Below are positions 24,563 to 32,784 of a stretch of DNA of 54,276 bases, piece by piece. The stretch spans positions 1-54,276 of the forward strand of contig CAZGTQ010000015.1 in NCBI GenBank assembly GCA_964528575.1, given 5' to 3'. Every line of letters starts with the position of its first letter. Positions within the stretch are counted from its first letter, which is position 1. The position numbers and the translations under genes were made by a program. Below the pieces are notes generated by a model. The model made no database searches. It saw only the letters and a program-made list of their open reading frames with translations, and was not told the DNA's origin. Source of the DNA: CAZGTQ01 sp964528575 (GTDB lineage: Bacteria > Planctomycetota > UBA1135 > GCA-002686595).

Positions 24563-25485
24563 TGAACGAGAGCCACCCCGATCCGCGTTTCGTCGAGCAC
24601 CTCGAGTGGCAGCTCCGCACCGAGCTGCGCCGCCTCGCGCGCTTCGGCCCGCCCGCGCCGCGCCGCGGTCTCTCGCGCCTCGCGGCGGCCGCGCTCGCGC
24701 TCGCGTCCGTGTCGCTCGGCGCCGCCGGCGCGGTCGCGGCCGAGCGCGCCCAGGACGGCCGCTGGAGCGCGCTCGTCGAGCAGCGCGCGCAGGTGCGCCA
24801 CGCGCTCGCCGAACGGCGCGTCGAGCACCGGCGCGAGTCGCTCGAGCGCGCGGCGCAGCTCGCCGAGAGCGGCGTGGCGTCGGGCGCAACCCTGCGCGCC
24901 GCGCAGCTCGCCGTCGAGCGGGCGTCGTTCGAGCGGGACGTGCGCCGCTCCGAGCTCGAGGAAGCGGTCGCGAGCGGCGGCGAGCCGAGCGACGCGCTCG
25001 CGGCTCCGCTCGTCGCCGGCCGCGATTTCGTCGCCGAGCGCCTCGAGCGCGCGCTCGCGTGGGAGCGGACGCGGCAGCGCGCGGCCGAGGACGAGGCGCA
25101 GGTCGCCGCCGCGCTCGTCGACGCCGGCGTCGCGACCGCGGCCGAGCTCGCGGCGGCGGACCTCGAGCGCTCCGAGACGCGCTTCGCGGCGGCGCGGCTG
25201 GCCGAGCGCCTCGAGCTGCGCGTGCGCTTCGTCGGCGGCGAGCTCGATCCGCGGCGCGTCGAGCTGCTCGGCCTGCGGGCCGACCACGTCTGGCGCGTCG
25301 CGGCCGCGAGGGAGCATTCGCAGGTGGCGAGCGACGCGCTCGCGCTCGTCGAGCGCGCGCACGAGGCGGGCCGGACCGGCAGCGCGGAGCTGCAGGACGC
25401 GCGGCTGCGCGCGCAGGACGCGCGCGCCGAGCTCGAGCTCGCGACGATCGAGCTCGCGCTCGTCGAGCGCGCCCTCGGCGGCTGA
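24562..25485 (+). CDS. Single-pass coiled-coil protein coupled to the ECF sigma factor
   Basis: The protein has 307 residues. A short N-terminal cytoplasmic part (HPDPRFVEHLEWQLRTELRR) is followed by one transmembrane helix at about residues 33-52 (RLAAAALALASVSLGAAGAV). The rest is almost wholly charged helix. Segments such as AQLAESGVASGATLRAAQLA, LVDAGVATAAELAAADLERS and ERAHEAGRTGSAELQDARLR resemble the helical hairpins of TolC-like outer membrane factors. The position and topology are those of an anti-sigma factor, yet no zinc-binding HxxxCxxC or known anti-sigma motif is visible. It may be a new type of sigma regulator sensing the envelope. The function is not established. Confidence 0.65.
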   Translation: MNESHPDPRFVEHLEWQLRTELRRLARFGPPAPRRGLSRLAAAALALASVSLGAAGAVAAERAQDGRWSALVEQRAQVRHALAERRVEHRRESLERAAQLAESGVASGATLRAAQLAVERASFERDVRRSELEEAVASGGEPSDALAAPLVAGRDFVAERLERALAWERTRQRAAEDEAQVAAALVDAGVATAAELAAADLERSETRFAAARLAERLELRVRFVGGELDPRRVELLGLRADHVWRVAAAREHSQVASDALALVERAHEAGRTGSAELQDARLRAQDARAELELATIELALVERALGG

Positions 25486-25504
25486 GCGGCTATCCTGGCA
25501 AGCG

Positions 25505-25873
25505 ATGCAGCTCTACCACACGATGATCCGCGTCAAGGACCTCGCCGCGACGCTCGACTTCTACACCGGTTTCCTCGGCCTCGAGGAGGTGCGCCGACAG
25601 CCGATCGGCGACGAGGCGACGCTCGTGTTCCTCAGCGACTCGGCGCGCCGCTACTTCATCGAGCTGACCTACAACCACGACGGCCGCGCCTACGAGCTCG
25701 GCGACCAGTTCGGCCATCTCGCGTTCACCGTCGAAGCGCTCGACCCCGTGATCGCCGACGTCGAGTCCCGCGGCTGGCCCTACCGCAAGAGCCGCCCCGA
25801 GCTCTCGTCGAAGTACATCTTCGTCAAGGACCCGAACGGCTACGACATCGAGATCCTCGAGGCGCAGAAGTAG
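25505..25873 (+). CDS. gloA: Lactoylglutathione lyase (glyoxalase I)
   Basis: The protein has 122 residues of the VOC superfamily. It isomerises the hemithioacetal of methylglyoxal and glutathione (or a replacement thiol) to lactoyl-thiol. The four metal ligands of the Ni/Co-type enzyme are all present: His5 (LYHTMIRV), Glu53 (FIELTYNH), His71 (FGHLAF) and Glu116 (YDIEILE). LGLEEVRRQ and VKDPNGYDIE are typical. It starts 19 bp after the coiled-coil gene on the same strand and may belong to that operon. It converges with moaA. Confidence 0.92.
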   Translation: MQLYHTMIRVKDLAATLDFYTGFLGLEEVRRQPIGDEATLVFLSDSARRYFIELTYNHDGRAYELGDQFGHLAFTVEALDPVIADVESRGWPYRKSRPELSSKYIFVKDPNGYDIEILEAQK

Positions 25874-25893
25874 GCGCGGTCGCGACCGGTCGC

Positions 25894-26940
25894 TCACCCG
25901 CCGCGCGTGTGCATCTCGAGGTGCGGGTCGCTGCGCAGGTCGGCGATCTGCACGAGCGGCTCCCGGCGCCCGCCCGCGAGGCGCTGCTCCGCTCCGCGGT
26001 CGTCGCGCGCGCGCCACGTGCCGGTGACGAGCGCGGCGAGCTCGGCGGGGGAGGCGCCCGAGCGCAGCGCCGCGCGCAGGTCGGTGCCGCGCTGCGCGTA
26101 CAGGCACAGGTACCACATGCCGTCCGCGGTGAGGCGGCTGCGGTCGCAGCGCGCGCAGAACGGCGCGGTCGTCGACGCGATGATGCCGAAGACGAGGCCG
26201 TCGGGCAGCCGGTAGCGGTCGGCCGGCGCGGAGCCGCCCTCGGCGAGCGGCTCGACGCCGCCGTAGCGCCCCGCGATGCGCGCGAGCATCTCGTCGCGCC
26301 CGACGACGTCCTCCATGCGCCAGCGCGTCGCGCCGCCGACGTCCATGTACTCGATGAAGCGGACCTCGAGGGCGCGCTCGCGGCCGAGCTCGAGCAGGTC
26401 GAACAGCTCGTCGTCGTTCTTGCCGCGCATCACGACGGTGTCGATCTTCGTGCCCGTGAAGCCGGCCGCCTCCGCCGCGTCGAGGCCAGCGAGGACGCGC
26501 TCGAGGTCGTCGCGGCGGCAGAGCTCGACGAAGCGGTCGCGGCGCAGCGTGTCGAGGCTCACCGTCAGCCGGTGCAGGCCCGCCGCCCGCAGCGCCGCTG
26601 CTTGGTCGGCGAGCAGCACACCGTTCGTCGTGACCGCGAGGTCGGCGATGCGCCCTTTCGCCGCGAGTTGGGCGACGAGCACCTGGAGCTCGGCGCGCAG
26701 GAGCGGCTCGCCGCCCGTCAGCCGGACCTTCCGCACGCCGAGGTCGAGGAAGACGTCGGCCAGCGCGCCGATCTCCTCGAACGTGAGGATGTCGGAGCGC
26801 GGCAGCCAGCGGTACTCCTCCTCCGGCATGCAGTAGCTGCAGCGCAAGTTGCAGCGGTCCGTCACGGAGAGCCGGAGGTTGCCGAGGGGCCGGCCGAGGG
26901 CGTCGGCGGGAGCGGCGGCGCGAGGATCCATCGCCTCCAT
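25894..26940 (-). CDS. moaA: GTP 3',8-cyclase (molybdenum cofactor biosynthesis)
   Basis: The protein has 348 residues from ATG 26940. This radical SAM enzyme makes 3',8-cyclo-GTP, the first step of molybdenum cofactor synthesis. The N-terminal cluster motif is Cys30-NLR-Cys34-SY-Cys37. The substrate-side cluster is in FCARCDRSRLTADG and its downstream Cys. LTGGEPLLRAEL and the C-terminal Gly-Gly tail needed for activity are present. The frame is open 46 residues further upstream, but that segment is unlike MoaA. No other moa gene is in the window. It is divergent from the secreted protein at 27139. Confidence 0.94.
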   Translation of the reverse strand: MEAMDPRAAAPADALGRPLGNLRLSVTDRCNLRCSYCMPEEEYRWLPRSDILTFEEIGALADVFLDLGVRKVRLTGGEPLLRAELQVLVAQLAAKGRIADLAVTTNGVLLADQAAALRAAGLHRLTVSLDTLRRDRFVELCRRDDLERVLAGLDAAEAAGFTGTKIDTVVMRGKNDDELFDLLELGRERALEVRFIEYMDVGGATRWRMEDVVGRDEMLARIAGRYGGVEPLAEGGSAPADRYRLPDGLVFGIIASTTAPFCARCDRSRLTADGMWYLCLYAQRGTDLRAALRSGASPAELAALVTGTWRARDDRGAEQRLAGGRREPLVQIADLRSDPHLEMHTRGG

Positions 26941-27102
26941 CGTAGGCGCCGCGCGGCCCGTGTCCCAGGCACGGGAGGAGTCGCGTTGGCGCCGACGTAC
27001 TGTGGCGCCGGAACCGGGGCTGGCGTCCCCCTCCGCGCTCCCCCGCGTCATACTGGGACCTCGGCGTGCTCGGCCCACGCCTCCCTACAGGTTCCTGAAC
27101 GC

Positions 27103-27120
27103 CCTTCCCGATCGGGAAGG
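27103..27120. promoter_or_regulatory. 18-bp perfect palindrome upstream of a secreted protein gene
   Basis: CCTTCCCGATCGGGAAGG reads identically on both strands and ends 18 bp before ATG 27139. It may be an operator for a dimeric regulator or, as RNA, a hairpin in the 5' leader. Confidence 0.45.
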
Positions 27121-27138
27121 TAAGAGAGAAACAAGACG

Positions 27139-28134
27139 ATGGACGGTTTGCCCAAGTGGCTTCTGCCGGCGGCGCTGTGCGCCGCCGCGCCCTCGCTCGG
27201 CTTCGCCGCGCCGCTCGATGGTCCGGGCGGAGGCGCGTTCCGCGCCGACGCGAGCGTGCGCGTCGGCTGCACGAGCCCCGCGCCGCCGAACAGCCTGCTG
27301 CCCGACGACCGCGTGATCGTGTTCCAGGTCGAATCGGTTCCCGCCGTCGGCAACTGGATCTTCGAGAACGTCGTCAGCGGCTTCACGGGCACCGGCTACT
27401 TCCGCCGCAGCGGTCCGGACTTCTTCGGCTCGCCCGGCGTCGACACGCTCACGTACACGTTCTACGTCGCCGAGGCGGGGGAATACCGCCTGCGGATCCG
27501 CAACTACCACGACCATCCCGACTCGACCCTCGAGAACGACTGCTGGGTGAAGATCGACACCCATCCGTGGGAGAAGATCTTCAGCGGCGAGATCAACTTC
27601 TGGTCGTGGTCGACGAAGCAGGACCCGGGCGGCCTGAACGCGAAGTACACGCTTGCGGCGGGGCAGCACACGATCCGCATCTCGGGTCGCTCGTCCGGCT
27701 ACCACATGGACCGCTTCCACCTGTTCAAGGCGGGCGTCTTCGGCGAGGCGACGAGCTTCCCGGCGAACGACTCCGCGTACTCGCGGCCCGTGCTCGGTCA
27801 GAACTTCACCGTGAAGATCGACGATCCGACGAACCAGGCCGGTCTGACGCCGAACCAGACCGTCACGGCGTGGTTCGCGAGCACCGCCGGCGGCTGCGGC
27901 ATCGTGGTACCCGGCGTCGGCGAGCTCCTGATCGGACCCGTCCCGGCCCCGATCCAGCTCACCGCGGCGCAGGTGTGGACCGGTCCGGGCACGCCGAACA
28001 AGCACACGGTGGCGATCCCGAACTCCGCGGTCCTGTGCGGCCAGACGATCGGCACGCAGGGCCTGTTCGTCGACCTGCTGACGACCCAGCTCGTTCTGAC
28101 CAACGCGCTCGACGTCTCGTTCGGCGACTTCTAG
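27139..28134 (+). CDS. Secreted protein with carbohydrate-binding-like N-terminal domain
   Basis: The protein has 331 residues. The signal peptide is PKWLLPAALCAAAPSLGFAA. Residues ~50-200 look like a beta-sandwich of the carbohydrate-binding-module type: GNWIFENVVSGFTGTGYF, then TYTFYVAEAGEYRLRIRNYH, then GQHTIRISGRSSGYHMDRFH. The C-terminal ~110 residues (LGQNFTVKIDDPT, AQVWTGPGTPNKHTVAIPNS, LVLTNALDVSFGDF) resemble tails of other planctomycete secreted proteins. They differ from the GTSPG domain elsewhere in the window. It is probably exported and may bind a polysaccharide. There is no catalytic signature. Its stop faces that of the S33 hydrolase, 27 bp away. Confidence 0.75.
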   Translation: MDGLPKWLLPAALCAAAPSLGFAAPLDGPGGGAFRADASVRVGCTSPAPPNSLLPDDRVIVFQVESVPAVGNWIFENVVSGFTGTGYFRRSGPDFFGSPGVDTLTYTFYVAEAGEYRLRIRNYHDHPDSTLENDCWVKIDTHPWEKIFSGEINFWSWSTKQDPGGLNAKYTLAAGQHTIRISGRSSGYHMDRFHLFKAGVFGEATSFPANDSAYSRPVLGQNFTVKIDDPTNQAGLTPNQTVTAWFASTAGGCGIVVPGVGELLIGPVPAPIQLTAAQVWTGPGTPNKHTVAIPNSAVLCGQTIGTQGLFVDLLTTQLVLTNALDVSFGDF

Positions 28135-28161
28135 CCCGGGCTCCCGGACACGTCCGAACGT

Positions 28162-28962
28162 TCAGCGGGCGAGCCACGCGCGCAGGGCCGTGAAGAACGG
28201 CTCGCGCGCGTGGCGCTCGAGCCACGGGTAGTGCCCGCAGCGCTCGAGCTCGACGTATTCGAGCCGCGCGACGTGCGGCGCGAGGCTGGCGCGCACGAGC
28301 TCGCCCGGGTGCGGGTCGTGCGCGCCGTGCAGCATGAGCACCGGGGCGTCGATCGCGGCGAACGCCGCCGGATAGGTGCCGGCGTCCTGCAGCCGCACGA
28401 GGTCCGTCCACGTCTGCGCGTGGGCGCGGCCGTCGCAGCCGCCGTGCTCGATCTCGCCCGCGTCCGGGTCCGGCTCGTACGAGTACGCCGGCAGGACGAG
28501 CTCCGCCATCCGCGCGAGCCGGCGGTCGGGGTCGGGCTCGCTCTGCGCGAGGCGCTCGAGCTGCGCGCGACTCTCCGCGCCGAGCCGCCGCTGGACCGTC
28601 GCCTCGAATTCGTCGCGCGCGGCGCGGTCGAACGTGCCGCAGCCGACGAGGGCGAGCGAGGCGACCTCTCCCGGAGCGGCGGCGGCGTACGCGAGCGCGA
28701 GCATCGCGCCCCAGGACCAGCCGACGAGCGCGGGCGGCGCGGCGCAGCGCGCGCGGACGAGCGCGCCGAGATCCGACACGTGCCGCGCGACGGTGAGCGG
28801 CTCCGCGCCGCTGCCGCGCTGGAACGGCTCCAGAACCGCGAACGTGTCGGCGAGGCCGCGCGCGAGGGGCGCGGCGCTGCCCGGCGCGCCGGGGCCGCCG
28901 TGCAGGACGACGACGGGCCGGCTCGGCGCGGCGGGGGGCGTGGTCCAGACGCGCACGTGCAC
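28162..28962 (-). CDS. Alpha/beta hydrolase, proline iminopeptidase-like (S33)
   Basis: About 266 residues from GTG 28962. The oxyanion-hole motif VVVLHGGPGAPG opens the domain. GWSWGAM carries the nucleophile Ser83. The acid is in LMLHGAHDPHPGE and the base His in RCGHYPWLERH. HGGPG plus EPFQRGSG is typical of peptidase family S33 and related esterases. The frame is open 44 residues upstream, but that part lies antisense to the start of the decarboxylase gene. An exact start cannot be fixed; GTG 28956 is also possible. The substrate is unknown. Confidence 0.85.
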   Translation of the reverse strand: MHVRVWTTPPAAPSRPVVVLHGGPGAPGSAAPLARGLADTFAVLEPFQRGSGAEPLTVARHVSDLGALVRARCAAPPALVGWSWGAMLALAYAAAAPGEVASLALVGCGTFDRAARDEFEATVQRRLGAESRAQLERLAQSEPDPDRRLARMAELVLPAYSYEPDPDAGEIEHGGCDGRAHAQTWTDLVRLQDAGTYPAAFAAIDAPVLMLHGAHDPHPGELVRASLAPHVARLEYVELERCGHYPWLERHAREPFFTALRAWLAR

Positions 28963-28987
28963 GCGCGCAGCATAGACTCGTCCGCCA

Positions 28988-30427
28988 ATGAGCACGATGC
29001 ACGAGCGCGGCGCGTGGCCGCTCGAGCCGGACGTCGACACCGTCGGCGCCTGGATCGACGAGGCGCGCGACCTCTGCCTGGAGCACCTGCGCACGCTCGA
29101 GGAGCAGCCCGCGTCCGGCGCCTGCGTGAGCCGCGCCGAGATCGAGGCGCTGTGCGAGCCGCTGCCCGAGGAGCCCGGCGACGCGATCGCGCTGCTGCGC
29201 CGCGTCGCGCGCGAGATCGTGCCGCGCTCGTTCCACTGCTCGAGCCCGGGCTACCTCGCGTACGTGCCCGGCGGCGGCATCGTGCCCGCGGCGATCGCCG
29301 ACCTGATCGCGGACGTGACCAACCGCTTCGTCGGCGTCTTCGCCGCCGCGCCGCTGTGCGCCCGCCTCGAGATCACCGCCACGCGCTGGATGCTCGACGT
29401 GATGGGCTATCCCCAAGGCGCGCGCGGGGTGCTGACGAGCGGCGGCTCGATCGCGACGCTCGTCGCGCTCGCCACCGCGCGCCACGCGCGTCTGGGCGAG
29501 CGCTTCGCGGACGGCGTCGTCTACACGTCGGACCAGGCGCACCATTCGGTGCAGAAGGCGGCGCGCTTCGTCGGCTTCGCGTCCGACCGCGTGCGCGTGC
29601 TCGTGTCGGCGGACGATCTGCGCTTCGACCCGGCCGAGCTGGAGCGCGCGGTCGCGGCCGATCGCGCCGCGGGGCTGCGCCCGGCGATCGTCGTCGCGAG
29701 CGCGGGGACGACGAGCACGGGCGTCGTCGACGACCTCGACGCGCTCGCGACGCTCTGTGCGCGCGAGGGCCTGTGGCTGCACGTCGACGCGGCCTACGGC
29801 GGCTTCTTCCGCATGACCGCGCGCGGCCGCGCGCGCCTGGAGGGCATCGAGCGGGCGGACTCGATCACGGTCGACCCGCACAAGGGCCTGTTCCTGCCGT
29901 ACGGCACGGGCTGCCTGCTCGTGCGCGACGGCGCGGCGCTCGCGGCGCTGCACCGCAGCGAGACCGGCTACCTGCCGCCGCTGCTCGACGACGGCCTCGC
30001 GCTCGACTTCTGCGAGATCTCGCCGGAGCTCTCGCGCGACTTCCGCGGCCTGCGCGTCTGGTTGCCGCTGAAGATCTTCGGCGCGCGCGCATTCCGCGAG
30101 GCGCTCGACGAGAAGCTCGACCTCGCCGCCGAGGCGGCGCGCGCGCTCGCCGCGACGCCCGGCTTCGAGCTCGTCGGCGAGCCGGACCTCTCGCTCGTCG
30201 CGTTCCGCTGGGTCGGCAACGGCACGCTCGATCCGGACGGGCTCGAGCGCGCCAACCGCATGCTCCTCGAGCGCGTGCTCGCGCACGGCGCGGTGTGGCT
30301 GAGCGGCGCGGTCGTGCGCAAGCGGTTCACGCAGCGCATCTGCGTGCTCAGCTTCCGCACGCACCGCGAGCACGTGGAGCGCGCGGTCGAGCTCTACCGG
30401 CGCGAGGCGGAGCGGCTGGAGCCCTGA
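28988..30427 (+). CDS. PLP-dependent group II decarboxylase (aromatic amino acid decarboxylase-like)
   Basis: The protein has 479 residues of fold type I. The cofactor lysine is Lys299 in SITVDPHKGLFLPYG. The aspartate contacting the pyridine nitrogen is in WLHVDAAYGG (Asp267), with GVLTSGGSIATLVAL upstream. CSSPGYLAYVPGGG near residue 80 fits the N-terminal segment of aromatic-L-amino-acid decarboxylases. The sequence VDPHKG replaces the common N-x-H-K-W, so the substrate could be an aromatic amino acid or a relative such as aspartate or glutamate. It starts 25 bp from the divergent hydrolase start. It has no signal peptide and is cytoplasmic. Confidence 0.9.
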   Translation: MSTMHERGAWPLEPDVDTVGAWIDEARDLCLEHLRTLEEQPASGACVSRAEIEALCEPLPEEPGDAIALLRRVAREIVPRSFHCSSPGYLAYVPGGGIVPAAIADLIADVTNRFVGVFAAAPLCARLEITATRWMLDVMGYPQGARGVLTSGGSIATLVALATARHARLGERFADGVVYTSDQAHHSVQKAARFVGFASDRVRVLVSADDLRFDPAELERAVAADRAAGLRPAIVVASAGTTSTGVVDDLDALATLCAREGLWLHVDAAYGGFFRMTARGRARLEGIERADSITVDPHKGLFLPYGTGCLLVRDGAALAALHRSETGYLPPLLDDGLALDFCEISPELSRDFRGLRVWLPLKIFGARAFREALDEKLDLAAEAARALAATPGFELVGEPDLSLVAFRWVGNGTLDPDGLERANRMLLERVLAHGAVWLSGAVVRKRFTQRICVLSFRTHREHVERAVELYRREAERLEP

Positions 30428-30433
30428 CGCTCG

Positions 30434-31528
30434 TCAGTTGTTCGGCGCGCCCGACGCGATCCACGCCTCGATCGTCGCGATGTTGCCCGGGCTGAGCGCC
30501 GACGCCGGAAGACCCACGAACGGCATGGGGCTGCCGCAGGCGTTCGGCGTCCCGAACGTCGCCTCGCGGATCTTCGCGACGAGCAGGCTCGCCGGCGGAT
30601 TGCCGCTCGCCACGCGGAGCTGGCCGGGAGCGCACGTGGACGGGACGCCGACCATCGACGCGTGGGCGAGGTTCTTATTGTCGTAGCCGAGCCCGCCCCC
30701 GGGGAACGCGCCCGTGTGGCAGTTGATGCACTGGTTGCCCGTCTGGAAGATCCCGTACACCTGCGTGAACGTCGGCGGGACCTGGATGTGGCCCACCTTC
30801 GTCTCGACGTCGTTGCCGCACGGTCCGCTCGCGGTCAGCGCGACGGTGTACGTCCCGCCCTGCGTGTAGATCTTGGTCGGGTTCGTCGCCGTCGACTGCG
30901 TGCCGTCGCCGAACGTCCACTGGAAGCTCGTCGCGCCCGTCGACTGGTTGGTGAAGGTGACCGAGAGCGGAGCGTTGCCCGACGTCGCCGACGCGGTGAA
31001 GGCGGCGGCGACCGACGCGCCGATGTCGACGCCGACGCTGTTCGATGTGAAGGGGACCAGGATCGTGGTCGGCTGCAGGTCCGCGACGAAGAACGCGTAA
31101 TCGATGTGCAGCCCGACGTTGTTCACGAGCGCGCCGGGCGGCAGGACGATCTGCGCGCTCGCGCGTCCCAGCCCGTCGAGCACGCCGATCGTCTGCGGGA
31201 ACAGAGCGGGCGCGCCGGCGTTCGAGATCGTGAACGACGTGTACGCGTCGAAGTTGATCGGCAGGAGCAGCCCCTGGATCAGCGTGCCCGGCGCCGTGCC
31301 GGTCACGCTGCCTGCGACGAGGTAGATCTCGCCGGCGTTCGCGACGCCCGCGTCGAGGTTCAAGCCGACGGCGCCGCCGGCGGGCGCGCAGAGCAGCGCG
31401 GCGTTGGCGGTGAGGCCGGACGTGCCCTGCGCGGAGGCGACGCCGCCGATGAGCGCGAGCGCCGGCGCGGCGAGCGCGGCGGCGAGACCGGACGGGCGAG
31501 CGAGCGGGAGACGACGACGCGAGTGCAT
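30434..31528 (-). CDS. Secreted PKD-domain protein with single c-type haem motif
   Basis: The protein has 364 residues. The signal peptide is SGLAAALAAPALALIGGVAS. Residues ~45-165 are the same beta-rich domain that ends the genes at 1-1761 and 1780-3198 (GSVTGTAPG, LPINFDAY). A PKD domain follows, with TFTNQSTGATSFQWTFGDGT at about 190-209. The C-terminal ~100 residues contain one haem-attachment site, Cys267-IN-Cys270-His271, with PMPFVG and IATIEAWIASG, as in planctomycete cytochrome-like domains. It probably transfers electrons or binds haem in the envelope. A strong AGGAGGG site precedes the ATG. Confidence 0.85.
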   Translation of the reverse strand: MHSRRRLPLARPSGLAAALAAPALALIGGVASAQGTSGLTANAALLCAPAGGAVGLNLDAGVANAGEIYLVAGSVTGTAPGTLIQGLLLPINFDAYTSFTISNAGAPALFPQTIGVLDGLGRASAQIVLPPGALVNNVGLHIDYAFFVADLQPTTILVPFTSNSVGVDIGASVAAAFTASATSGNAPLSVTFTNQSTGATSFQWTFGDGTQSTATNPTKIYTQGGTYTVALTASGPCGNDVETKVGHIQVPPTFTQVYGIFQTGNQCINCHTGAFPGGGLGYDNKNLAHASMVGVPSTCAPGQLRVASGNPPASLLVAKIREATFGTPNACGSPMPFVGLPASALSPGNIATIEAWIASGAPNN

Positions 31529-31534
31529 ACCGAT

Positions 31535-31541
31535 CCCTCCT
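31535..31541 (-). promoter_or_regulatory. Strong ribosome binding site of the PKD/haem gene
   Basis: AGGAGGG on the minus strand lies 6 nt before ATG 31528, fixing the start ahead of the signal peptide. Confidence 0.65.
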
Positions 31542-31656
31542 GGGGCGCACCGCGGCCGTGCGGCGCAGCCATCACGCTACCAGGCGACGCGCTGCGCACG
31601 TCCTGCCGTGCGGTGAGCAAATCGAGGGCCGCCCTCCGCTAAGCTCGCGCGCTCCG

Positions 31657-32784
31657 ATGCAGACCCTGCCGATCTCCGAACGCCCGCCGCCGAAGGACGC
31701 GCCCGGACCGGGCGACGGCGCGTTCCTGCGCCAACTGTCCGCGCCGCACCGCCTCGGCGCGTCGCTGGCGCTCGCCGCCGCGGTCGCGCTCGCCGCGCAC
31801 GGTGTCGCGCGGGCGCTCGCGGCGCAGGGCAACCGCTTCGCCGCGGCGCGCGCGCTCGTGTTGGCGGACCCGCAGCCGGGCGCGCTCGAGGCGTCGCCGG
31901 CGGCCGCGGCGCTCCTGCGCGCCCTCGCCGCGCTCCCGCTGGCCGCGGGCGCGGCGCTCTTGGCGCTCTTGGCGCTCCTCGCGCTCGGGGCGAGCGCGAA
32001 GAGCGCCGCGGCCCTCGCCGCAGGGCCGCCCGGGCGCGCGATCGGCTGGCTCGTCTGGTTGCCCGCGGCGCTCCTTTGGTGGCCGCTCGCGTTCGCGCTG
32101 CGCGAGGGCGAGCTGGAGCCGCTGTTCGTCGCCGCCGCGCTCTTCGGCGCGCGCGCCGCGACGCGCCGTGCCGCGGGCGCGACGGGCCGCTGGCTCGGGA
32201 TCGCGGCCGCGCTCCGGCCCGCCGCGGCCGTCCTGCTCGTCCACGACGCCGCGCGCGGCGGCCGCAGGAGCGCCGCCGGCGGGGCGCTCGTCGCGGCCGC
32301 GCTGACGCTCGTCGGCGCGTTCGTTCTCGGCCCGGGCGACGGCTTCGCGCAGCTCGGGCACGCGGCGGCGGGACTCGCGCGCGGCCCGTTCGGCCTCGCC
32401 GGCGTCGCGCTCGCGCTGGTCGCGCTCGTGCTGCTGGGCGTCCGCGGCCGCTCGGCCGACACGGACGCGCTCGTGCGCGGGAGCGCCCTCGCGATGGCAA
32501 CGGTCGTGCTCGTCGGGCCCGAGCCGCTTCCCTCGCGCAGCCTGTGGCTGCTCCTGCCGCTCGCCGCCGTCGCGCACGCGGCCCTCGACCCGACCGGGAC
32601 GCCGCTGCGCCGCCGGGTCGGCGCGCTCGGCCTCCTCGTCGCCGGCGCGGCGCTCGCGGCGGGCCCGCTGCTCGACGCCGGCGGCGCCGTCGCCGCGGTC
32701 GCGCTCGTGCTCGTGCTCGCGCTCGCGAGCGACGTCACGTCACGAAGTGCGCGCGGTACCAGTCTCGCGGCACGTAGGGCGTGA
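31657..32784 (+). CDS. Polytopic membrane protein of unknown function
   Basis: The protein has 375 residues from ATG 31657. It is extremely Ala/Leu-rich with roughly nine or ten hydrophobic segments, for example LGASLALAAAVALAAHGVAR and AIGWLVWLPAALLWWPLAFA. The layout (first helix, a short loop with many charged residues, then WWPLAFALREGELEPLFVA) recalls GT-C glycosyltransferases such as the DUF2029 group. A lipid-linked sugar donor requirement cannot be shown. The frame is open upstream to 31558 but that part is polar. Its last 50 bp overlap the convergent methyltransferase-kinase gene. Confidence 0.62.
   Translation: MQTLPISERPPPKDAPGPGDGAFLRQLSAPHRLGASLALAAAVALAAHGVARALAAQGNRFAAARALVLADPQPGALEASPAAAALLRALAALPLAAGAALLALLALLALGASAKSAAALAAGPPGRAIGWLVWLPAALLWWPLAFALREGELEPLFVAAALFGARAATRRAAGATGRWLGIAAALRPAAAVLLVHDAARGGRRSAAGGALVAAALTLVGAFVLGPGDGFAQLGHAAAGLARGPFGLAGVALALVALVLLGVRGRSADTDALVRGSALAMATVVLVGPEPLPSRSLWLLLPLAAVAHAALDPTGTPLRRRVGALGLLVAGAALAAGPLLDAGGAVAAVALVLVLALASDVTSRSARGTSLAARRA

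Noticed and set aside
27959..30373. 804-codon minus-strand frame opposite the decarboxylase
   Set aside because: Antisense to a clear PLP enzyme and to part of the hydrolase in another frame; no recognisable domain.
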